DNA of 21,806 bases from CAYHCE01 sp964355015. Its GTDB lineage: Bacteria > Cyanobacteriota > Cyanobacteriia > PCC-6307 > Cyanobiaceae. A model generated the notes under the pieces. That model was given only the letters and a program-made list of their open reading frames with translations. It was not told the DNA's origin and did no database searches. Position 1 is the stretch's first letter. Every line of letters starts with the position of its first letter. The translations under genes and the position numbers were made by a program. Shown in pieces: positions 1-7,277 of this stretch. Location of the stretch: contig CAYHCE010000044.1 in NCBI GenBank assembly GCA_964355015.1, positions 1 to 21,806 on the forward strand, in the 5' to 3' direction.

Positions 1-18
1 CACGATGGTGATCTGCAT
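1..18 (-). CDS. Possible start of a gene running off the left edge
   Basis: An ATG on the minus strand at position 18 opens a reading frame (Met-Gln-Ile-Thr-Ile-Val) that leaves the window after six codons. A run of G lies just upstream on that strand and could serve as a weak ribosome binding site. The layout would make it divergent from the DUF3598 gene. Six codons cannot prove a gene. Confidence 0.2.
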
Positions 19-69
19 CCACGCCCCCCCCCATCCCGCCGACCCTAGGAATCCCCCGCCCCCACCGCC

Positions 70-897
70 ATGACGGGACACGACCACCAGTGGTTGCTCA
101 ACCGCCGCAACTTCGAGGGCCGCTGGTGCGGCACCAGCCACTGGTACCTGCGCCAGCCGGCAGTGCAGGGCGCGGCGGGCGTCCTTGACCTGGAGCAGCC
201 CAGCCGGGAGATCAGCGACACCTGCTACGCCATCAGCTTCAGCGACGCGGACACCGGCCTGTGGGACGGCAGCGGCCTGCTGCTGGCCCCTGGCGGCCGA
301 CGCCAACTTCCCCTCACGCGCGCCAGCTACAACCGCGGTGGCCAGTGCTGGCAGTTCCCCGGCGCCGGGGGGCAGTCCAGCCTGGCGGTCGATCCTGCCC
401 AGCCCCGCTTCGGCCATGAGGTGAACCTGTTCAGCGGGCGCTCGCGCTCGATGCTCGTGCTGCTCTATGCACCGCTGGATTCCCGTGACCAACGGTCCTG
501 GCTCCTCGATGCCGTTGGGGTTGTGGCCTTTCGCTGCGCCCTCAGCAACCCCGCCGATCCCGCCCGGCCCGCGGCCGCTGCCTGGCAGTCCGTGCTGGCG
601 GAGCAGGAGGGCTGGCCGGGCACGCTGGAGAGTCTCACCCCCGGCGCCTGGCCCTGTGAGGATCCGCAGCCGCAGCCGTGCGCGCCGTTCCGCGCCGCCG
701 ATTTCGCCTGTCATGGTCTCACCGCCGGCTTCGCCGATGGCCTGCTCTGTTCGCTGCCGGAGCAGCTGCCCGCTGGGGCCTTCGTACTGCAGGTGGGCTG
801 TCGCCTCAATGCCGACCATTTCCACCAGGTGAGCCTGCGCTTCGATGCGGCCCAGCGGCTCAGGGCCTGGGAACTGCGGCGCTTCCGGCGCCCCTGA
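70..897 (+). CDS. DUF3598 family protein
   Basis: A 275-residue soluble protein with no signal peptide or membrane segment. The opening (WLLNRRNFEGRWCGTSHWY, residues 8-26) has the N-terminal 'asparagine-x-x-G-x-W-x-G' pattern of cyanobacterial DUF3598 proteins. The end (LQVGCRLNADHFHQVSLRF, then an Arg-rich tail) matches the family's second half, which is built like a lipocalin-type beta barrel. Family members are of this length, so it looks complete. The molecular function is not established; similar barrels in cyanobacteria bind bilins or other hydrophobic ligands, but nothing here shows that. The ATG at 70 fits the family start. It stands alone, 66 bases before the methyltransferase gene. 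Confidence 0.75.
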   Translation: MTGHDHQWLLNRRNFEGRWCGTSHWYLRQPAVQGAAGVLDLEQPSREISDTCYAISFSDADTGLWDGSGLLLAPGGRRQLPLTRASYNRGGQCWQFPGAGGQSSLAVDPAQPRFGHEVNLFSGRSRSMLVLLYAPLDSRDQRSWLLDAVGVVAFRCALSNPADPARPAAAAWQSVLAEQEGWPGTLESLTPGAWPCEDPQPQPCAPFRAADFACHGLTAGFADGLLCSLPEQLPAGAFVLQVGCRLNADHFHQVSLRFDAAQRLRAWELRRFRRP

Positions 898-923
898 GCG
901 GGATCGGGCACGTCGTGCTGCTG

Positions 924-944
924 CGCTGCTTAGGGTGAGCAGCG
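924..944 (+). other. Small hairpin after the DUF3598 gene
   Basis: Seven-base arms (CGCTGCT and AGCAGCG) flank a seven-base loop 26 bases after the stop codon. No T run follows, so it is at best a weak or factor-dependent terminator, and chance is possible. Confidence 0.25.
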
Positions 945-963
945 TGGATGTGGGCGGCGTCGG

Positions 964-2094
964 ATGGCGTTTCGTTGCCAGCAGCACCGTCACGAGCTGA
1001 TTCCCAGGGCCCAGTTCCCGGAGCGGGAGCGGGAGCTGGCGGCTGAAACGAAGGCGTTCCGCGCTTCGCTTCTGCAACTGTTTCAGCGCGAGATCGATGC
1101 TTTCATCTCCGCTGATTCGGCCGGGCAGGTCGACCTCCAGCGGCGCTGGCCGCAGGTGCGCAGGCATCTGGACGGATGTCCTGAAATCCGGGAGGCCAAC
1201 GCCCGGCGTTCTGCCCTCCAGGATCGGCTCTGGGCCACGGTGCGCACGGCCATCGAGGAGGATCGGGAACGCCTGGATGGGGTGTTCGATCGCCAGCAGA
1301 AGGGACCCGGAGAGCTGACGCTCCATCCGGATCTTGTCATCCCGTCACATCAGCTGCAGACCGACATCCACCGGATGCCGGGCGGCTATCTGCACGATCC
1401 GGCGGAGGAGGGCTATCTAAAAGGGGTGCTCTACGACCATGGCGTCTTCCTGTATGGCCAGGGATGGCTGGGGCCCCTCAACGACGACGTTGGCCAGACG
1501 GGGATTCATCACGTGCTGGCCCGTTACTACGGCGGGATCCAGCCGCAGCGCATTCTGGATCTGGGCTGTTCAGTGGGTCACAGCACCCTGCCCTACGTCA
1601 CCGCCTTTCCGGAGGCGGAAGTCTGGGGAATCGATCTGAGTGCCTCCCTGCTGCGCTACGCCAGCGCGCGGGCGCGGCTGCTGAACAAGGCGGTTCACTT
1701 TGCGCAGCAGAATGCGGAACATACCGAGTTCGAGGATCGCTCGTACGATCTGATCGTGAGCCATATCCTGCTGCATGAGATTCCCGGGGCGGCCAGAAGA
1801 AGGCTGTTCGCCGAAAGCCATCGCCTGCTCAGGCCTGGCGGGATCATGGTGCTCCTCGACAGTGCTCTTTTTCTCCGCCCGCCCACACCGGTGAGTCGTT
1901 ACTTCCGCGACACGGAAGTCGCCGCCAACGCGGAGCCCTATCTGGCGTCGGCCTCTCCTGAGGATGTATCCAGCTATGCCATGGAGGCCGGATTCAGGCC
2001 CGATCGGTTTCACCTCCATGCGGTGGCGGGCTACTCTGCCGCCGGTTCAGCGCAGGGCCCGCCGGCCTGGCTGGCCTTCTGCGCGCAGAAGTAG
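964..2094 (+). CDS. Class I SAM-dependent methyltransferase with long N-terminal extension
   Basis: A 376-residue soluble protein. The C-terminal half is a Rossmann-type methyltransferase: motif I is ILDLGCSVGHST (about residues 197-208), an acidic motif II is VWGIDLS, and motif post-I/III is YDLIVSHILLHEI (about 260-272), followed by LLRPGGIMVLLD. The first 170 residues are a helical, charged extension with no domain that I recognise; they may select the substrate. The C-terminal stretch after residue 300 carries a 'P-x-x-Y-L' like segment often seen in UbiE/COQ5-like enzymes. The substrate cannot be told from sequence. The next gene, an ABC ATPase, starts 36 bases downstream, so the two may share a transcript. 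The ATG at 964 has no clear Shine-Dalgarno sequence. Confidence 0.85.
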   Translation: MAFRCQQHRHELIPRAQFPERERELAAETKAFRASLLQLFQREIDAFISADSAGQVDLQRRWPQVRRHLDGCPEIREANARRSALQDRLWATVRTAIEEDRERLDGVFDRQQKGPGELTLHPDLVIPSHQLQTDIHRMPGGYLHDPAEEGYLKGVLYDHGVFLYGQGWLGPLNDDVGQTGIHHVLARYYGGIQPQRILDLGCSVGHSTLPYVTAFPEAEVWGIDLSASLLRYASARARLLNKAVHFAQQNAEHTEFEDRSYDLIVSHILLHEIPGAARRRLFAESHRLLRPGGIMVLLDSALFLRPPTPVSRYFRDTEVAANAEPYLASASPEDVSSYAMEAGFRPDRFHLHAVAGYSAAGSAQGPPAWLAFCAQK

Positions 2095-2130
2095 TGGAGC
2101 GCCGACCCAGGCCTCACGCTGGCCCGCCGC

Positions 2131-2949
2131 GTGCCGCCCGCGATCACCTCTGACGTGACTCCCCCCACCCCCTACCTCGAACTGCAGGCCGTCGAGGCCT
2201 GGCTCGGTCCCCGCCAGGTGTTCGAAGGCCTCTCCCTGCAGCTGCACGAGGGCGAACACACGGTGATCCTCGGCCCCAACGGCTCCGGCAAGAGTTCGCT
2301 GATCAGGCTGCTCAGCCGCGAGCTCTACCCGGTGGTCAAGCCGGGCTCCCGGCTGCGGATCTTCGGCCACGAAACCGTGAATCTCTGGGAGCTGCGCAGC
2401 CGCATCGGTCTGGTCTCCCAGGATCTGCAGGCCGGCTACGGGGGACGGGTTCCCGCCGGCGACGTGGTGCTCTCCGGCTTCTTCGGCTCCGTCGGGATCG
2501 GCCGCAGCCAGCAGCCCACCGCCGCCCAGCACACACGGGTGGCCGAGCTGATGGCGCAGCTGGGCCTGGCCGATCTGGCGGAGCGTCCCTACGCCCAGCT
2601 TTCCGACGGTCAGCGGCGGCGCCTGCTGCTGGCCCGGGCCCTGGTGCATGGTCCCGAGGTGCTGGTGCTCGATGAGCCCACCAACGGCCTCGACCTCCAG
2701 GCGAAACACCAACTCCTGGCCATCCTGAGCGGCCTGGCCCGCTCCGGCACCACCCTGCTGCTGGTGACCCACCAGATCGACGCGATCGTTCCAGAGATCA
2801 GTCGCTGCGTGCTGCTGCGCCAGGGCCAGGTGATGGGCGACGGCCCCGCCGACACGCTGCTGCAGGACGCCCCCCTCAGCGCGCTGTTCGACACCCCCTT
2901 GCGGGTATGCACGGCGAACGGCTACCGCCAGGTGCTGCCGGCCGGTTGA
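2131..2949 (+). CDS. ABC transporter ATP-binding protein (ModF/YlmA-like)
   Basis: A 272-residue single-domain ABC ATPase. Walker A is GPNGSGKSS (residues 48-56), the Q-loop lies in GLVSQDL, the signature is LSDGQRRR (about 157-164; Asp replaces the usual first Gly), Walker B is VLVLDEPT (177-184), and the switch His is in LLVTHQID. The segment DVVLSGFFGSVG is characteristic of the ModF/YlmA group. Those are stand-alone ATPases whose partner permease is usually unknown. No permease gene is adjacent here. The start is a GTG; a second GTG at 2155 is possible. It probably belongs with the upstream methyltransferase gene. The following minus-strand gene ends 93 bases away. Confidence 0.85.
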   Translation: MPPAITSDVTPPTPYLELQAVEAWLGPRQVFEGLSLQLHEGEHTVILGPNGSGKSSLIRLLSRELYPVVKPGSRLRIFGHETVNLWELRSRIGLVSQDLQAGYGGRVPAGDVVLSGFFGSVGIGRSQQPTAAQHTRVAELMAQLGLADLAERPYAQLSDGQRRRLLLARALVHGPEVLVLDEPTNGLDLQAKHQLLAILSGLARSGTTLLLVTHQIDAIVPEISRCVLLRQGQVMGDGPADTLLQDAPLSALFDTPLRVCTANGYRQVLPAG

Positions 2950-3042
2950 AGCGGCAGGACCGCCAGCAGGCGATGATCTCCGGCCAGCCTCCCACCCCTC
3001 GCGCCCTGACCAGGAATCCGGACCCTCTCCGCTCCGAAGAGT

Positions 3043-3324
3043 TCAGAGGCCGAACTTGCTGGCAGCCTGCTGCTGGCAGATCGTCTTGGCGTTGCTGATG
3101 CTCACGCGCGCATTCACCTGCTCGACGACGCAGCCGCAGGTGTAGGTGGCCAGGCCTGCTGGAGCCGGCTTGCCGGAAAGGGCAACTTCAGCGTTCACCG
3201 CATTGGTGCAGTAGTGCATGATCAGATCGTCTTTCATGCTCTGCGCCCTGGCTTCAGGGGAAAGACAGGTGAGAGTGCCGCAGCCGACTGCCGCCAGGAC
3301 AAGGAACCGTGCTGATGCCCACAT
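3043..3324 (-). CDS. Small secreted protein with clustered cysteines
   Basis: A 93-residue protein. I chose the ATG at 3324 because it gives a clean signal peptide: a charged start (MWASAR), a hydrophobic core with a Cys, and a cleavage site after AQA or ARA near residue 28. An upstream in-frame start at 3450 would bury that signal and is rejected. The mature part has a His-Tyr-Cys, a Cys-Gly-Cys-Val-Val cluster and one more Cys near the end, which suggests disulphides or metal binding in the periplasm. I do not recognise a family. The gene is flanked by convergent and same-strand neighbours and probably has its own promoter in the AT-richer stretch 3325-3450. Confidence 0.7.
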   Translation of the reverse strand: MWASARFLVLAAVGCGTLTCLSPEARAQSMKDDLIMHYCTNAVNAEVALSGKPAPAGLATYTCGCVVEQVNARVSISNAKTICQQQAASKFGL

Positions 3325-3537
3325 GGCCGAGCTTGCGAATAAGCCAAGACTAGCCTGCAGCGGCTTGCGAAATTGTAAGAGAAAACCTGATATCAGCTGG
3401 ATACCCACTGGGCTGCAAAGCAATCTGAGGCCCTGGGATGGATCTGACACCCGTCCTGAATCAGCAGGGATGGATGTGCTTCCCGATCCGATTGTGGCGC
3501 TGCCGAGAGCCAGCCAACGCTGCGTGGCAGGCCATAG

Positions 3538-4341
3538 TCAGGAGCGCGTCCGCAGCCGGTCGAGGCGCAACTGGTGCTCCCGGCTGGTGAGCCGCAGATA
3601 GCCCAGCAGCACCACCCCCACCACCCCCAGGGCCGTGGCGGCGGCGATCATGAACAGGATCACGATCTGGTAGCGCACCGCCCCAGCCGGAGTGGCCCCC
3701 TGCAGGATCTGGCCGGTCATCATCCCCGGCAGGCTCACCAGCCCCATCACCATCATCGAGTTGATCGTGGGGATCATGCCCACCCGGATGGCGTCACGCA
3801 CCACCTCCAGGCAGGCCTCCCAGCGGCTCGCCCCCAGGCTCAGGCGTGCCTCCACCTGCTCCCGCCGGCTGGTGAGGCCCTCCATCAGCCGGTCCAGCCC
3901 GAGGGAGATGCCGTTGAGGGTGTTGCCCAGCACCATCCCCAGCAGGGGAATCAGGTACTGGGGAGCGAACCAGGGCTGGGGTCGGATGATCCCCCCCACG
4001 GCCAGACCGGTGACCAGGGCCGAGGAGGCCAGCACCGAGAGCAGGCTGTTGGCGTAGATCCCGGCGAATCGCGCCCGGGTGCGCTGCACCGCCGACACCC
4101 CTGCGATGCTCGCCATCACCAGCCCCAGCAGCAGGATCGTGAGCGGGTTGTGCTGGCGGAACAACCACTCCAGCACCGCGGCCACCAGCAGCAGCTGCAC
4201 CACCATGCGGCCGGCGGCGACCAGCAGCGAGCGCCCCAGCCCCAGCCGCAGCAGGGCCGACAGCAGCACGTTCACCAGAATCAGCAGGGCCGAGAGGGCC
4301 AGCCGCCCGTCGCTGATCGGCAGGGCACCGGGCGCACTCAT
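3538..4341 (-). CDS. fetB: FetB-type iron export ABC transporter permease (UPF0014)
   Basis: A 267-residue membrane protein with about seven hydrophobic segments. The family hallmarks are present: LGNTLNGISLGLDR in the middle, LSLGASRWEA, and PTINSMMVMGLVSLPGMMTG (about residues 190-208), followed by a YQI-containing helix. Length matches the family (about 260). In E. coli, FetA and FetB together export iron and protect against oxidative stress; that role is carried over here by homology. The start codon at 4341 overlaps the stop of the ATPase gene by four bases (ATGA), so the two are translationally coupled. A longer in-frame extension to 4434 would run through the ATPase gene and is rejected. 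Confidence 0.88.
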   Translation of the reverse strand: MSAPGALPISDGRLALSALLILVNVLLSALLRLGLGRSLLVAAGRMVVQLLLVAAVLEWLFRQHNPLTILLLGLVMASIAGVSAVQRTRARFAGIYANSLLSVLASSALVTGLAVGGIIRPQPWFAPQYLIPLLGMVLGNTLNGISLGLDRLMEGLTSRREQVEARLSLGASRWEACLEVVRDAIRVGMIPTINSMMVMGLVSLPGMMTGQILQGATPAGAVRYQIVILFMIAAATALGVVGVVLLGYLRLTSREHQLRLDRLRTRS

Positions 4342-4976
4342 GGCCTCAGGCTCAGCTGCCGGCCCGTGAAGCGCTCGATCTGGGCGGCATCGTGGCTCGT
4401 GAGCAGGCAGGCCCGCTGCCCCTGCGCCAGCCATTGCTGCAGCAACGCCTCCACCCGCTCGGTGCTGGCGGGATCGAGCGAAGCCGTGGGCTCGTCCAGC
4501 AGCAGGATCTCCGGATCGAGCTGCAGCGCCCGCAGCAGGGCCAGCAGCTGCAGCTCACCCCCCGAGAGCCGCTCGGCCGCCATGGTCAGGAAACTGGCCT
4601 CCCGGCCCAGCTGGTCCAGCCAGCCCACGATCCGCGGCTCGGCGTAGACCTGGCCGCGGTGGCTGGCGTAGCCCAGCACCTGGCGCAGGTTGTGCTCCAC
4701 CGTGCCGGTAAAGGCAATGGCTCTCTGGGGCAGGTAGATGACCCGGGAGCGATACACCGGCAGGGTCCACTCCAGGGGTGCGCGGCCCCGCAGCAGGATC
4801 CGGCCCCGCTGCAGCGGATCGAGCAGCGCCAGTTGCCGGAGGAGCAGGGTCTTGCCGGCACCGCTGGGTCCGACCAGGCCGAGGCGATCCCCGGCAGTCA
4901 GCCCGAAACCGATGCCCTGCCAGAGGGCACGCCCCTCGAGCTGTCGGGCCAGATCTTCAACCTGGAGCAGGGGCAC
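4338..4976 (-). CDS. fetA: FetA-type iron export ABC transporter ATPase
   Basis: A 212-residue ABC ATPase. Walker A is GPSGAGKT (residues 36-43), the Q-loop is YLPQR (about 80-84), the signature is LSGGELQ (about 137-143), and Walker B is ILLLDEPTASLD (about 157-168), followed by a switch His in LLTSHD. Short length and the coupled UPF0014 permease downstream identify it as FetA-like. The start is a GTG 24 bases after the stop of a 61-residue upstream gene, so the transcript is probably small gene, ATPase, permease. No metal-responsive operator was recognised. Confidence 0.87.
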   Translation of the reverse strand: MPLLQVEDLARQLEGRALWQGIGFGLTAGDRLGLVGPSGAGKTLLLRQLALLDPLQRGRILLRGRAPLEWTLPVYRSRVIYLPQRAIAFTGTVEHNLRQVLGYASHRGQVYAEPRIVGWLDQLGREASFLTMAAERLSGGELQLLALLRALQLDPEILLLDEPTASLDPASTERVEALLQQWLAQGQRACLLTSHDAAQIERFTGRQLSLRP

Positions 4977-5000
4977 GGGGTTGGGCTGGGAGGATCATGA

Positions 5001-5186
5001 TCAGACCTTTGGCCGCAATCCCAGCGCCTGGGCGCCGTACTGCTCGCTGAACTGGGCCTGCAGCTGCCAGGCCGTCAGCAGGGTCTGGGCGACCTTGCGC
5101 AGTTCCTCGATGTCGTTGCACGAGTCGATGGCACGGGAATGGAGCGCCACCGTGAACTGGCGGCTGAGCGAGAGGGAGTCGGACAT
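5001..5186 (-). CDS. Small helical protein upstream of fetAB
   Basis: A 61-residue protein read from the ATG at 5186. It is hydrophilic and predicted to be mostly helical, with the core SCNDIEELRKVAQTLLTAWQ and an aromatic/Gln-rich second helix. Short proteins with this 'C-x-D-x-E-x-L-R-x-x-A' pattern are widespread in picocyanobacteria, but I know of no assigned function. Its stop is 24 bases before the FetA start, on the same strand, so it is likely cotranscribed. An extended start at 5249 would reach into the divergent promoter region and is less likely. Confidence 0.65.
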   Translation of the reverse strand: MSDSLSLSRQFTVALHSRAIDSCNDIEELRKVAQTLLTAWQLQAQFSEQYGAQALGLRPKV

Positions 5187-5311
5187 GGGAGCGACAGAAC
5201 GTAAAGGAACATTACGAACAGTTGCCCCTGGGCGGTGCCGGATGTCCACACCGCCCGCTTCCCTTCCGCCGTCGTTCCAGGCAGGCTGGGGAGATCGTCC
5301 GCCCCCTCGCC

Positions 5312-5824
5312 ATGAGCCGCGAATGCGATCCCTTCCACATTCCCCGCGCCGGCTGGGAGGTGGCTCCCGTCGCCGGGCTGGCCTCGATCGACCTCAACGG
5401 CAACCAGGGCGCCCTCAGCGGCGGCGAGTTCGTCAGCGAGTCGACCCTGGGCGGGGTGCTGGTCTATGCGATCTACCAGGCCCTGCTCAGCGGCCTGCGC
5501 ACCGAGGCCCTGCGCCGTCGCGGCGTCATCGATCGCTTCACCCAGGCCCGCACCATCGCCGCCACCGTCTGGGAATCGATCAAGCAGGGCGCCGCGGTGA
5601 GCGCGGTGCTGGGGGTGCTGCTGCTGGTGTTTCCGTGGCTGTCGCTGCCGCTCTCGCTCCTGGGGGTGGTGGGCATCGGCAAGGCCTCTCTCGATCTGTT
5701 CCATGCTTTCTGGGACGGGCTCAGCCCCGGGCAGCGGCTGGAACTGCATCGCGCCGCCCACGAGGCCGGCGTCAGCCTGGCCGGATTTCTGGGCGGCGGA
5801 ACGGTGTCAGCGGCGCGGGGCTGA
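5312..5824 (+). CDS. Hypothetical membrane protein
   Basis: A 170-residue protein starting at the ATG at 5312; upstream in-frame codons read as low-complexity Arg/Pro sequence and are excluded. The first half is polar, with a DLNGNQGALSGGEF segment. A single long hydrophobic stretch, possibly a hairpin of two membrane helices, runs from about residue 91 to 125 (AVLGVLLLVFPWLSLPLSLL is its centre). A polar tail with HRAAHEAG follows. I do not recognise the family. It is divergent from the small gene/fetAB unit, with a 125-base gap that should hold both promoters, and convergent with the dioxygenase gene. Confidence 0.6.
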   Translation: MSRECDPFHIPRAGWEVAPVAGLASIDLNGNQGALSGGEFVSESTLGGVLVYAIYQALLSGLRTEALRRRGVIDRFTQARTIAATVWESIKQGAAVSAVLGVLLLVFPWLSLPLSLLGVVGIGKASLDLFHAFWDGLSPGQRLELHRAAHEAGVSLAGFLGGGTVSAARG

Positions 5825-5888
5825 CGCCGGCAGCATTGTTCGTTTCGATCAGCACCGGATCGTCGTCGAGGCGGGCCGCTGCCTGCTG

Positions 5889-5913
5889 TTCGAACCACTT
5901 CCTTCGAACCACT
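5889..5913. repeat. Two direct copies of TTCGAACCACT
   Basis: Eleven bases are repeated exactly at 5889-5899 and 5903-5913, separated by three bases, in the 116-base gap between two convergent genes. No function is evident; it may be a slippage duplication. Confidence 0.5.
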
Positions 5914-5940
5914 GCCACTGTTCTGCCGTGGTGAGATCTT

Positions 5941-7122
5941 TCAGCGGTGAGCCTCCTCCGTTTCCCTGGCCGCAGCGGCGGCTGGAGTGCCGGAGTGGGC
6001 GATCGGCAACCCTTCCCGTTGCCAGGCCCGCAGACCGCCGCGCAGGTTGGCCACCTGTCCGACACCCGCCCTGATCAGCTCCTGGGTCGCCAGGGCCGAG
6101 CGGCTGCCTGAATGGCACAGCAGTACGACCGCCCGACCGCTGGGGATCTCGCCCAGCCGCCGTTCCAGCTCCGGCAGCGGAATCAGCAGACTGCCGGGAA
6201 TGTGGCCATCGGGGCCATCGAACTCCTCGGCCGAGCGCACATCCACCAGCGTCAGGCCGGTGCGATGGGTTCCCACCCAGCCGGGCCGCAGTTGCGGCAG
6301 TCCGGCATAGCTGCGCTCGATCGGTGCCCAGTCGTCCGGATCCTGCCGCTGCGTGTCCGGGGGGCGACCGGAGCGCAGGTTGGCGGGCAGGGCCTCCGCC
6401 AGCCGGCGGGGATGGGGCAGGTGCAGATTCTCCATGGAGCCCACGAAGTCCCGCTCGTCCGCCTCGCCCCCCAGGCGGGCGTTGTAGGCCTTCTCCTCGG
6501 CCACGGAGGTGACGCTGCGGCCGGTGTAGTCGTGTCCTGGATAGAGCAGGCAGTTCTCGGGCAGGGAGAAGATCCGCTCACGGATCGAGTGGAAGAGGAT
6601 GTGGGCATTGCCCTGCTGGAAGTCGCAGCGGCCGCAGCCGCGCACCAGCAGCGTGTCGCCGGTGAAGGCGAGGCGGTGATCATCGAGCACGTAGGTGAGG
6701 CAGCCATCCGTGTGGCCCGGTGTGGCGCGCACCTCCAGATGGCGGCCGCCGAATCGGACCTGATCACCGTGGCCGAGGGGCAGGGTTACATTCGTGGCCG
6801 CGATCGTGGCGGCCAGGCCGATGGCGCAGCCAGTGGCACGATGCATCCGCCAGCTGCCGGTGATGTGATCGGCATGGGGGTGGGTATCGAGGCTGGCCAC
6901 CAGATCGATGCCGAGCTCCTGGATCAGGGCCAGATCACGGTCGTGCTGCTCGAACACCGGATCGATCAGCAGCCCTTCGCTGGAATCGACGTCGGCGAGG
7001 AGGTAGGTGAAGGTGCCGGTGTCGGCGTCGAACAGCTGACGCAGCAACAGAGGGCCGCCGCCGGCGGCGGCGCGCAGGATCTGGGAGGGAGCTTCAACCC
7101 GATCCGCGGAAGAGGTCGCCAT
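5941..7122 (-). CDS. Persulfide dioxygenase-like MBL hydrolase fused to rhodanese
   Basis: A 393-residue cytoplasmic fusion. Residues about 24-255 form an ETHE1-type metallo-beta-lactamase fold with THPHADHITG (H81, H83, D85, H86), GHTDGC (H137), FTGDTLLVRGCGRCDFQQG (D156) and YPGHDYTG (H197). By analogy with ETHE1, H81, H137 and D156 would bind the single iron that oxidises glutathione persulfide to sulfite. Residues about 285-380 are a rhodanese domain with LVDVRSAEEF and an active loop CHSGSRS (catalytic C336), which moves sulfane sulfur. Known bacterial fusions of these two domains detoxify sulfide-derived persulfides, and that is the expected role here. The ATG at 7122 is the first plausible start. 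The gene is divergent from the channel gene. Confidence 0.87.
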   Translation of the reverse strand: MATSSADRVEAPSQILRAAAGGGPLLLRQLFDADTGTFTYLLADVDSSEGLLIDPVFEQHDRDLALIQELGIDLVASLDTHPHADHITGSWRMHRATGCAIGLAATIAATNVTLPLGHGDQVRFGGRHLEVRATPGHTDGCLTYVLDDHRLAFTGDTLLVRGCGRCDFQQGNAHILFHSIRERIFSLPENCLLYPGHDYTGRSVTSVAEEKAYNARLGGEADERDFVGSMENLHLPHPRRLAEALPANLRSGRPPDTQRQDPDDWAPIERSYAGLPQLRPGWVGTHRTGLTLVDVRSAEEFDGPDGHIPGSLLIPLPELERRLGEIPSGRAVVLLCHSGSRSALATQELIRAGVGQVANLRGGLRAWQREGLPIAHSGTPAAAAARETEEAHR

Positions 7123-7277
7123 CGACAGGGACCGGCTGCAGCTGGAACACGGCCGGGGCCCGCAGTCAACACCGCCCGCCGGGGGATGATGAGGTCTCGA
7201 TGTCGATCGTCACAGGCACGGCAGCTCTCCCGCCGGCCGCGGGACGACGATGATCGGGTCCGGCTGAGGGCTAGGAC

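Noticed and set aside
3574..4647. Long plus-strand frame of 357 residues opposite fetB and fetA
   Set aside because: It is a His/Gln/Pro-rich antisense shadow, caused by high GC, of two well-supported ABC transporter genes.
5889..5913. GTTCGAACC-like bases resembling a tRNA T-arm
   Set aside because: No acceptor stem, anticodon arm or D-arm can be built around them; they are part of a short direct repeat.
7196..7277. Promoter elements between the dioxygenase and channel genes
   Set aside because: The 155-base divergent gap must hold promoters, but no pair of -35 and -10 boxes stands out at a proper spacing.
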